In this document: piece by piece, positions 1-7,695 of the stretch
Layout of the letters: every line of letters begins with the position of its first letter
Numbering within the stretch: the stretch's first letter is position 1
DNA from: a virus
DNA: 25,835 nucleotides
Strand: one strand, 5' to 3'
IMG/VR virus record: IMGVR_UViG_3300005838_000060
Coordinates: 1 to 25,835 of that record
Position numbers and translations under genes: made by a program
Notes under the pieces: generated by a model
What the model saw: only the letters and a program-made list of their open reading frames with translations
Databases searched by the model: none
What the model was told of the DNA's origin: nothing

Positions 1-2
1 GT

Positions 3-1730
3 GGAATGTTTACATCTGATGCAAAATTATCTAAATCAAATTTTGATAGTCAAATAAGAGTAAAATTTATTAAGAGGGTTTTGAGAAATGGAAAACCACT
101 TAAAGAATCCGTAAATGAAGCTAAAATAGCACATAGTAAAGGTGGATCCGTAGAAGTAGGGAAATGGTATTTACTTAACTATGGAAAATGGAAAGACAAA
201 GTTAAAGTATTGAGTATAGACTCTAAAGGAATGAAAGTTTATAATCCAAATGATAATTGGAGATACACCATACCAATGACTATGATAAAGAAGAAAAAGA
301 TTGGGGGATATATGACTCCACTACAAGAATCAGTAAATGAAGCTAGAAGCACAAATACCGAATGGAATAAGTTTGAAAAGGACTATGGAGATTTTTTCAA
401 AACAGTTGTTAAACTTGGTAAAGCTAATACTAAATTAACTGGTGATAAAACTGATGAAAAAATATTTTTAACAAACTTTACCAGAAATGTTGGTAAATTT
501 TATACTCTAATGAAATCTTGGAAACGTGGTCAAAACGAATCAGTAAATGAATCTATTGAATTACCACAGGGTGTGGAATTTGGTAAAGTATTTACAGGAT
601 ATGGTAAATCTTTTGTTAAAGAAGAATCCATAAATGAAGCTACTCCAAAAGAAAAAGGTAATCTAAAAGTAATGAAACCCAAGTTTAAAAAAACTATGGA
701 TAAGATTTATAAAGATGTAGCATCTATATACCAAAATTTAGGTAGTGTTGAAGCTGATAAATTAAAAAGGGCTTATATTGCAGCAATTAATAGAGGGTTA
801 AATCCACACACAAATATGTTTATGAAACATAATGCACAAAAGATATTAGATACCGCTTTTAAAAATGAATCTGTAAATGAAGAGTGTTGTGGTAATTGTA
901 AAGAAGGAAAAGTTTGTTGTGATGTACATGAAAAAATTTCAAAAGATGAGTGGGCAGAATATCCAAAATACGCAAGAAAATTAAAACCATATATGAAAAA
1001 ACTTCTTAAAGTACCTGTAAGGGTTAGAGTTATAAAACAAGCAAATCATAATCCCTGGATTGAAGTGAGAGTATCCAGATTTGGAAAAGATATTATACCA
1101 AATGATTTCAGAAAAAGAGCCCTAAAGGCAATTGGTGGTGGTAAACCGAGAGATATGGATAACATTACATATGGTAACATAACTGCTGGTTCAGTTTCAA
1201 TGAAACACGACCAATGGGTAAAATTATTAGGGAATAAAGTGAAAAGTGAATCCGTAAATGAAGCTAGAACTATTAATGTAGAACCTAATTGGGAAGGCAT
1301 GTGGAGATTTTTTAAGCGGATGGCAATAACTAACCCAAGAGATTGGAAAAAAATGGAACGTAAGTTGGGGGGTGAGTGGCTTAAAATAGATAAAATGGCA
1401 CAACAAAAAGGATGGAAATCCGAATCCGTAGATGAAAGTGGTATTTTATATCGTGCTGGTGTAAAAAAATATGGTAAAGAAGGAATGCGTAAAATACAAC
1501 AAGCCGCGGGTAAAAGAAAATCTCATGCAGAAATAGGTAAAATTAAAGATAAATATGAAAAAGAATCACTTGAAATAGATGAAGGATTTGGTAGCTCTGA
1601 ATTAATGGGGAAAAAAGATTTAGCAGTATTTGAAAAAACAAGACAGAAAAATGCTGAAGTTTTGGGTTATAAATTAACAGGACAAACAGATATTAAACCT
1701 ATAAAGGAAAAATCTAAAGTTACAAAGTAA
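3..1730 (+). CDS. Lys-rich protein with eight ESVNE-type motifs, probable packaged polyprotein (5' partial)
   Basis: The frame is open to the window edge, so the gene probably starts upstream. The ATG at position 6 is the first in frame but has no ribosome site visible. Numbering from that ATG (574 residues), the motif E-S-(V/I)-(N/D)-E recurs, ending at E38, E112, E182, E211, E292, E419 and E477, with a related LEIDE at E526, mostly followed by A, S or G. These fit the T4 gp21 cleavage rule (L/I/V)-x-E. Cutting there would give nine mostly Lys-rich pieces of 29 to 127 residues. The second piece (39-112) looks like a small SH3/KOW-type barrel. The sixth (293-419) begins with a Cys cluster (CCGNC...CC, residues 294-305). 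The others look helical. No enzyme is recognised. By analogy with T4 internal proteins I infer packaging in the head and delivery with DNA. It lies 5' of a lysozyme and a second probable polyprotein. Confidence 0.8.
   Translation, partial: GMFTSDAKLSKSNFDSQIRVKFIKRVLRNGKPLKESVNEAKIAHSKGGSVEVGKWYLLNYGKWKDKVKVLSIDSKGMKVYNPNDNWRYTIPMTMIKKKKIGGYMTPLQESVNEARSTNTEWNKFEKDYGDFFKTVVKLGKANTKLTGDKTDEKIFLTNFTRNVGKFYTLMKSWKRGQNESVNESIELPQGVEFGKVFTGYGKSFVKEESINEATPKEKGNLKVMKPKFKKTMDKIYKDVASIYQNLGSVEADKLKRAYIAAINRGLNPHTNMFMKHNAQKILDTAFKNESVNEECCGNCKEGKVCCDVHEKISKDEWAEYPKYARKLKPYMKKLLKVPVRVRVIKQANHNPWIEVRVSRFGKDIIPNDFRKRALKAIGGGKPRDMDNITYGNITAGSVSMKHDQWVKLLGNKVKSESVNEARTINVEPNWEGMWRFFKRMAITNPRDWKKMERKLGGEWLKIDKMAQQKGWKSESVDESGILYRAGVKKYGKEGMRKIQQAAGKRKSHAEIGKIKDKYEKESLEIDEGFGSSELMGKKDLAVFEKTRQKNAEVLGYKLTGQTDIKPIKEKSKVTK
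105..1439 (+). repeat. Dispersed 18-nt coding repeat for ESV(N/D)E(A/S)
   Basis: Seven copies begin at 105, 327, 537, 624, 867, 1248 and 1422, all in the reading frame of the first gene. The pattern is gaatcNgtaaatgaagct with third-position changes (tcc, tca, tct for Ser), one Val-to-Ile change (624) and one Asn-to-Asp change (1422). Synonymous drift with a conserved peptide suggests selection on the protein motif rather than recent DNA duplication. Spacing is irregular (87 to 381 nt), which rules out a CRISPR or tandem array. Confidence 0.85.
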
Positions 1731-1741
1731 TAAATGAAAGT

Positions 1742-1755
1742 TATATTTATAAGTG
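1742..1755 (+). promoter_or_regulatory. TATATTTATAAGTG element, putative late promoter
   Basis: This 14-mer is repeated exactly at 8256-8269, and its core TATATTTAT recurs in three more intergenic gaps. It lies just after the stop of the first gene and upstream of the lysozyme. The core TATTTATA is the reverse complement of the T4 late promoter TATAAATA. The strand on which it acts is not certain. Confidence 0.45.
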
Positions 1756-1842
1756 ATGGAATTACGTAAAATAATAGAATTTTTTATTTCATTGTTTAAA
1801 AAAAGCAATAGTGAAACTGTACCCAATATTAGGAGCAATACA

Positions 1843-2337
1843 ATGCGAGAAGAAGTTTTAACGTCATTTGACGATATAATTGAAGTAACTTTAGAACACG
1901 AAGGTGGTTATGTCCACGACCCAAAAGATTTAGGTGGTGAAACCAACTTTGGTATAGCAGGTAGATTCTATCCAGATGTAGATATCAAAAACCTTACAAA
2001 AGAAGGTGCAAAAGATATTTATAAAAAAGACTATTGGGATAAGAATAAGGTAGATGACTTACCAGAAAACTTAAAACATATATTCTTTGATATGGCAGTC
2101 AATCAGGGAAGAGGTTCGGCAGTCAAAATATTACAGAGAGCAATAAATGGTAAAGGTGGTAAGTTAACAGTTGATGGTGGTTTTGGACCTGGAACAAAGG
2201 CAGCATTAGCAAAACATACCCCCGAATTAGATAGAGTTCGTTGCTATAGAGTTAAATATTATATGGATTTAGTAGCGAGAAAACCTGAGCAGGAAAGATT
2301 TTTGTTTGGGTGGTTTAGACGTGCGTTGGAAGTATAG
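1843..2337 (+). CDS. Glycoside hydrolase family 108 lysozyme
   Basis: This is a predicted peptidoglycan muramidase, either an endolysin or a virion lysozyme. From the ATG at 1843 it has 164 residues, close to the usual size for the family. The N-terminal GH108 signature LEHEGGYVHDP carries the probable catalytic Glu at residue 20. It continues as GGETNFGIAGRFYP. The C-terminal half (about residues 72-121) matches the companion peptidoglycan-binding region, with DMAVNQGRG and VDGGFGPGTKAAL. I chose 1843 because AGGAG lies 7 nt upstream. An in-frame ATG at 1756 (or GTG at 1753) would add about 29 residues with a hydrophobic stretch (IIEFFISLF), but it lacks a ribosome site and overlaps the promoter-like element. 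No Cys-rich or secretion signal is seen with the short start, so export would need a holin. Function is confident; the start is moderately so. Confidence 0.88.
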   Translation: MREEVLTSFDDIIEVTLEHEGGYVHDPKDLGGETNFGIAGRFYPDVDIKNLTKEGAKDIYKKDYWDKNKVDDLPENLKHIFFDMAVNQGRGSAVKILQRAINGKGGKLTVDGGFGPGTKAALAKHTPELDRVRCYRVKYYMDLVARKPEQERFLFGWFRRALEV

Positions 2338-2362
2338 TGCTTAAATGGCATAGGAAAGTTAA

Positions 2363-5300
2363 ATGGATAAATTAACTGAATGGTTAACTAAACCTTTTTT
2401 GGATGAGAGTGTAGATTTACCTATAGAGATTGGTGATACAGTCAAGATGGGAAAATTCAAAAACAAAAAGGTAGTCGTTAAGAAAATAGATTGGAATGAA
2501 AAAGGTGATTTACTAATAAACGGTAGACCAGCTTTAAAGTTCAGATTAATGCCCAAAACTAATATTTTTGATAAAGAAGAAGTTACTGAAGAGTGGCCTA
2601 AAAATTGGATACCTACAGGGTTGGGTATGAGAAAGCGACAGAAGCGGGTTTATGGTAGATTAAATCGTTCTATTAGAGAAGGAGTAAATGACCCAGGTAT
2701 ATTTAAAGCAGTTTTTCTTGCAGGTGGTCCTGGAAGTGGAAAGTCATATGTTGCTGGTGGATTGTTTGGAATACCAGATAAAGTAAATGTTTCTGCTTAT
2801 GGATTAAAACTTGTTAATCAAGATACAGAATTAGAAAATTTTCTGAAAAAATACTTTGGTACAACGGATTTAGATAATATGCCAGATGATTTATTTAGAC
2901 AGATTACAGATCCAGGTTATAGTGCACATATGGGTGTTAGAAAACATGCTAAAGCCTTGAGTAAACAAAGATTAAAGTTATATTCACAAGGTAGACTTGG
3001 TGTTATTATTGATGGAACTGGACATAAATTTAATGAAGTAAAAATAGAACGACAAAAATTAATTGATTTAGGTTATGATACCTATATGGTATTTGTAAAT
3101 ACTTCATTAGAAGTTGCACAAATGAGAAACAAATTAAGAGATAGAGTTTTACCATCTGAACTTGTAGAAAAGTATTGGAATAATGTTCAAAAGAATATGG
3201 CATATTTTCAAGGACTATTTGGTGGGTCTAACTTTATGTTGGTAGATAATAATGCTACTTTAAATCCAAAACAAGCACAGAAAAAGTTTAATATGTTGGT
3301 GAAAAAGGGTATTGGTAAATTTATTAAAAAACCAATAAAAAGCAGACAAGCTAAAAAGTGGATTGAAAAACAAAAAATTGTCAAAGAGTTTATTGGAATA
3401 ACTGCTGGAGATGGAACTATAATGGGGGCACCTGATCCAAAAACAGTTAAGAAACAAGTAGATAAACAAAATAAAGATTTAAAATATACAGATACATTTA
3501 GTTTACAATATCTTAAAGAATTTGTAAATAAACCTAAAATGAAAAAGGCTTTAAAAACATTAATTGATAAAAACGTATTACCAAAAAATTATGCTAAGAA
3601 TATAAGTAAATTACAATCTTTTCTTACTCAAAACCCATTAGTAATGACTCAATTATTAAAATTACTTGGTGAAAATATTAATGAGAGTAAAAAAGAATTT
3701 GTAATTTGGGGTATTGCTCCTGGTAAGAGACACGAAGATATACTCTATACTAAAGCTAAATCACATATTGAAGCAAAAAAAATAGTTCAAATCTTAACTA
3801 AAAAACATGGTGTTAAGAATGCCAGAATACAAGTTTTAGATATGACACAAGATCCAAAAGATATTTGGAAAGCTGATAAATTATTTAAAGAGGAAACTTC
3901 AAAAATTAAAAAAGTAGTAGGAATATATGCGGGTAGATTTCAACCATTTGGACCTCATCATAAAAAAGTATATGAGTGGATGAAGAAACAATTTGATGAT
4001 GCGTATATAACTACATCAGATATTAAAAAACCGCCAAAGCATCCAATGAACTTTAAAGAAAAAGTTCGTCATATGAAAAAAATGGGAATTCCATCTAATA
4101 AAATTGTTAAAGAAAAGATACCATATGTAGCAACTAGTGTATTAAAAAAGTTTGATAAAGATACTACTGCCGTAGTTTATATTTTTGGAAAAAAGGATGC
4201 CGGAAGATTGGCAGGAGGAACAAAGAAAAGTGGTGGAAAAACTTATTATCAAGATTATAAAAAGAATAAGAATAATTTAGAGGGACATTACAAACATGGA
4301 TATATTTTAACCGCCCCACATTTTTCTATACAGGCTGGTGGAATGGAAGTAAGTGGAACTGCTATGAGACAATTACTTGGTTCACCAAAATATGCAGATG
4401 ATAGGGAACGGAGATTTAAAAAATTCTTTGGTTATTTTGATCAAGGTGTTTATAATATGATGACTAATAAATTTAAAAAATTATTTGGTGAAGATATTAC
4501 AATAACAAAAGAACTTATAAATGATTTTTTAGTAGAGGTTGATGTATCAAAATATTTGAATGAAGCTACTTTTCAGGCTAATGCTCCCATAGATGATGGA
4601 CCAGCTCATTATTATAAAGGTTTTAGAGATTATAAAAAAGGATCTACAGCTTGGTTAGATTCTATCTTTAAAGAAACTGGATGGGTAGTTTTAAATCATA
4701 TGCTTACTGATAAAGCACACGATCCTGCATTTGATTATACATTAAATTATAGATTTATGCCAACACCATCTTATGGGACGGTAGGAATAAAAGGTAAAAA
4801 GAGTGAACGTTCCTTACATAACAAGTATAAAGAAAGAATAAATTTCATATTGTCTGGTTTAGGATTTGAGGTTATTAAGTGGTTAGGTTTAGAAGATGGT
4901 GAAGTAAGAGTACAAGAACCAGTATTACCAGGTGCAGATGCTGAAACACCAAATACAGATTTAAAAGAATTAAAGTTGTTTTCAAAAGAGTGGTGGAATA
5001 AAGAATTGCTAATAGAAGCGGGACAAATCGATATATGGAATCCAGAATATTGGACGGATAAGTCCGTGAAAGGTCAACAAAAATATATAGCTAAACATGA
5101 TACTTCGAAAGCAGTGGAAAAAGAAAATCCATCAGGTAAAAAAGAACGAGGTAATGTAGTAAAAACAAAACCATATTCAAAAGAACAAGCTGAAGAAGAA
5201 GTTGGTGAGTATTTTGAGAATGATGACGCATTTGAAGCAATGCCTAACTTGGCAAAAGATGAAGATGATTTAATTCAAAAAATTCAAGATGCTCCAGAAG

Positions 5301-7687
5301 AAGTTCTTTCTGATGATGATTTGAGAAATATGATTAATAGTGATGCGGGTGATGTTTTAAAAGCAGATAACCCAATGAAACACGCTCATAAAAAGGCAAT
5401 AGAATATGATAAAAGTTGGGATTACATAACAAAAAGTATTAAAAGTGGAAAACCACAAGAAGCTCCAATAGCAGTTAGAGATAAAAATGGTAAGATGTGG
5501 TTATTAGCGGGTAATACAAGACTAATGGCACAGACAGGACATGGAAATAAAATTCCAGTTAAAATTATTGATTTTGATGGAGATATTAAAGTTCCACAAC
5601 AAGAATCAATAAATGAAAATCTAAAATTGATTTTAGAAATAGATGAAAGGATGACATTAGAAGAGGGAGTTAAGTTTAATAACTTTCTTAAAGATTGGGC
5701 TAAAAGAGGAAAACAACCATTAGATAAAGTTAGAAAATCAATGATGAATAAGAATACTTTTTCGATTGCTAAATTAAATAAATTTAGTGTAGATAAAGTA
5801 TTTGAGAGTGCTAAGAAAGGATTTAAGGCATATCAAAAAATTATGAATTATGTTCCTAATAAGATAGCACATAAATTATCACAAACTAAGTTTGGGCAAA
5901 AGAAAGAAAAGGCTTTAGTTAAATTAGATGATTATTTAAAAGAACATCCAAAACTAAAAAGAGTAATGGGTATAGGCGCAGCCGCAGCGGTAACTTATGC
6001 ATGGACAAAGATGACTTTCATCGGAGACCCAGAATATGATTTAGATTTATCAGCAGCGGCATCCGCAGCGGCACTTGGTGATGTTTCATTTGCAAATTTA
6101 TTTAGTGGTGAAATGGGAACTAAGTTCTTAGTATTAACTGCAGTGGGAGCAACAACAGGTTTGACTGCACCGTATGTAAAGGCTTTTGGTAGAGTTGGAA
6201 CAATGGCTGCTGGTCTTTCATTTGGTGCTTATAGAGCATATAAAGCTCGAAAACAAAAGAAATCAGATGATGAAAAGAAAACGAAAACATCTGCACCAGA
6301 TACCGTAAAGAATCCTAATCCAAAAGGTAGAAAGAAAACAGTTGGTAGAAAAAGTGCGATTCAATGGGTGGCTAAAAATAAGGGCGATAAGGCGGCTAAA
6401 AAGTATGTAAAAAGTTTGTCTGAAAAATTATCAATAGTTGAGGATTTAGATTTAATAATTGAAGGTGGAGCATATGGACATATGAATCATCCATTTGATG
6501 ATAAAGATTTGACATTTTCAGATTTAAAACAGATAATTATTAATGGATTGGGTGGAAATCTTGATAGAGAAGATGGTGTTACAGAAAAACTTGATGGTCA
6601 AAATTTAATGATTAGTTGGAAAGATGGTAAATTAGTTACAGCTAGAAATAAAGGACAATTAAAGAATTTTGGTGAAAAGGCTATGACTACTAAAGGAGTA
6701 GCATCTAAGTTTGCAGGTAGAGGTGATATTAAAGATGCCTTTGTTTTTGCAATGAAAGATTTAAGTAAATCTATAGGAGCGTTATCGGACTCTCAAAAAG
6801 AAAAGGTTTTTGGTAATGGCAAAAGGTGGATGAATTTAGAGGTTATGTGGCCTAAGTCATCAAATGTTATAGATTATGATAAAGCTCAAATAGTATTCCA
6901 CGGTACTTTAGAATATGATGATAGTGGAAATTCCATAGGACAGCCTAAAGGATCTGCAAGAATGTTGGCAGGAATGATTAAACAAGTTAATCAGCATATA
7001 CAAAAACATTATAAAATTGGTAAACCACAATTTTTAAGTGTTCCTAAATCACAAAACTTTGATGCTAAGAAGAAAACTTTTTTAAGTAGGTTGAGTAAAT
7101 TACAAAAAGAATATGCATTAAAAGATAAAGATACTTTAGCACTTTATCATCAAAAGTATTGGGAAGAATTTATTTTTAATGCAGAAAAACAATTTGGAGT
7201 AAAAATGCCAAATAAATCATATAAATCTTTAGTAAAACGTTGGGCATTTTTTGATAAGTCATATAAAATACCACAAATTAGAAAAGATTTTAAGAAATTT
7301 CCAGAATTTTTGGATTGGATATTAACTACAGATAAGGTAGATCATCAAAAAATGGTAAAACAAAATATGAGACCTTTTGAAGTTTTATTTTTTGCAGTAG
7401 GAACTGAAATTTTAAAAAATATTGGTGGATACTTAGCCGCATCTCCAGATGCTGCAGTACAAAAAATAAGAAAAAATGTAATTGGAGCAATATCTAAAAT
7501 AAAAACAGCCAAAGATGTTAAGAAATTGGAAACATTAAAACAACAAATAAGTAAATTAAATTCCATTGGTGGATTAGATTCAATAGTTCCATCAGAAGGA
7601 ATTGTATTTAAGTATAAAGGTAAAGTTTACAAATTTACGGGAGCATTTGCACCTGTAAATCAAATTTTAGGGTTATTAACTTTTTAG
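2363..7687 (+). CDS. 1774-residue multidomain protein (kinase, nucleotidyltransferase, ParB-like, ligase-like), probable packaged polyprotein
   Basis: Start ATG has AGGA 7 nt upstream. Domains in order: a small SH3/KOW-like module (about 22-64); a P-loop kinase of the zeta-toxin/polynucleotide-kinase type (GGPGSGKS at 121-128, IDGTGH at 216-221); a nucleotidyltransferase of the NadM/cytidylyltransferase fold (GRFQPFGPHH at 524-533, SGTAMR at 664-669); an unknown domain (about 742-855); a ParB-like domain (LLAGNTRL, 1047-1054); a hydrophobic Ala/Gly-rich region (about 1200-1290); and a C-terminal domain with ligase-like motifs (EKLDG at 1408-1412, EGIVFK at 1745-1750, KVYK at 1754-1757). Sites fitting (L/I)-x-E lie between these units: LDE15|S, IRE106|G, INE441|S, LNE734|A, LIE885|A, INE1085|N, LEE1101|G and IIE1367|G. 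I infer cutting by the phage prohead protease and packaging of the products. A single giant enzyme is the alternative. Confidence 0.85.
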   Translation: MDKLTEWLTKPFLDESVDLPIEIGDTVKMGKFKNKKVVVKKIDWNEKGDLLINGRPALKFRLMPKTNIFDKEEVTEEWPKNWIPTGLGMRKRQKRVYGRLNRSIREGVNDPGIFKAVFLAGGPGSGKSYVAGGLFGIPDKVNVSAYGLKLVNQDTELENFLKKYFGTTDLDNMPDDLFRQITDPGYSAHMGVRKHAKALSKQRLKLYSQGRLGVIIDGTGHKFNEVKIERQKLIDLGYDTYMVFVNTSLEVAQMRNKLRDRVLPSELVEKYWNNVQKNMAYFQGLFGGSNFMLVDNNATLNPKQAQKKFNMLVKKGIGKFIKKPIKSRQAKKWIEKQKIVKEFIGITAGDGTIMGAPDPKTVKKQVDKQNKDLKYTDTFSLQYLKEFVNKPKMKKALKTLIDKNVLPKNYAKNISKLQSFLTQNPLVMTQLLKLLGENINESKKEFVIWGIAPGKRHEDILYTKAKSHIEAKKIVQILTKKHGVKNARIQVLDMTQDPKDIWKADKLFKEETSKIKKVVGIYAGRFQPFGPHHKKVYEWMKKQFDDAYITTSDIKKPPKHPMNFKEKVRHMKKMGIPSNKIVKEKIPYVATSVLKKFDKDTTAVVYIFGKKDAGRLAGGTKKSGGKTYYQDYKKNKNNLEGHYKHGYILTAPHFSIQAGGMEVSGTAMRQLLGSPKYADDRERRFKKFFGYFDQGVYNMMTNKFKKLFGEDITITKELINDFLVEVDVSKYLNEATFQANAPIDDGPAHYYKGFRDYKKGSTAWLDSIFKETGWVVLNHMLTDKAHDPAFDYTLNYRFMPTPSYGTVGIKGKKSERSLHNKYKERINFILSGLGFEVIKWLGLEDGEVRVQEPVLPGADAETPNTDLKELKLFSKEWWNKELLIEAGQIDIWNPEYWTDKSVKGQQKYIAKHDTSKAVEKENPSGKKERGNVVKTKPYSKEQAEEEVGEYFENDDAFEAMPNLAKDEDDLIQKIQDAPEEVLSDDDLRNMINSDAGDVLKADNPMKHAHKKAIEYDKSWDYITKSIKSGKPQEAPIAVRDKNGKMWLLAGNTRLMAQTGHGNKIPVKIIDFDGDIKVPQQESINENLKLILEIDERMTLEEGVKFNNFLKDWAKRGKQPLDKVRKSMMNKNTFSIAKLNKFSVDKVFESAKKGFKAYQKIMNYVPNKIAHKLSQTKFGQKKEKALVKLDDYLKEHPKLKRVMGIGAAAAVTYAWTKMTFIGDPEYDLDLSAAASAAALGDVSFANLFSGEMGTKFLVLTAVGATTGLTAPYVKAFGRVGTMAAGLSFGAYRAYKARKQKKSDDEKKTKTSAPDTVKNPNPKGRKKTVGRKSAIQWVAKNKGDKAAKKYVKSLSEKLSIVEDLDLIIEGGAYGHMNHPFDDKDLTFSDLKQIIINGLGGNLDREDGVTEKLDGQNLMISWKDGKLVTARNKGQLKNFGEKAMTTKGVASKFAGRGDIKDAFVFAMKDLSKSIGALSDSQKEKVFGNGKRWMNLEVMWPKSSNVIDYDKAQIVFHGTLEYDDSGNSIGQPKGSARMLAGMIKQVNQHIQKHYKIGKPQFLSVPKSQNFDAKKKTFLSRLSKLQKEYALKDKDTLALYHQKYWEEFIFNAEKQFGVKMPNKSYKSLVKRWAFFDKSYKIPQIRKDFKKFPEFLDWILTTDKVDHQKMVKQNMRPFEVLFFAVGTEILKNIGGYLAASPDAAVQKIRKNVIGAISKIKTAKDVKKLETLKQQISKLNSIGGLDSIVPSEGIVFKYKGKVYKFTGAFAPVNQILGLLTF

Positions 7688-7695
7688 AGGTAATT

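Noticed and set aside
105-1439. Repeats in the first gene as a CRISPR array or tandem DNA repeat
   Set aside because: Spacing is irregular, copies are short, in frame, and vary at synonymous positions; they encode a repeated peptide motif.
2363-7687. Giant gene as several genes merged by sequencing error
   Set aside because: The frame is continuous over 1774 codons with no internal ribosome site plus start at the domain joints, and the joints carry protease-type motifs instead.
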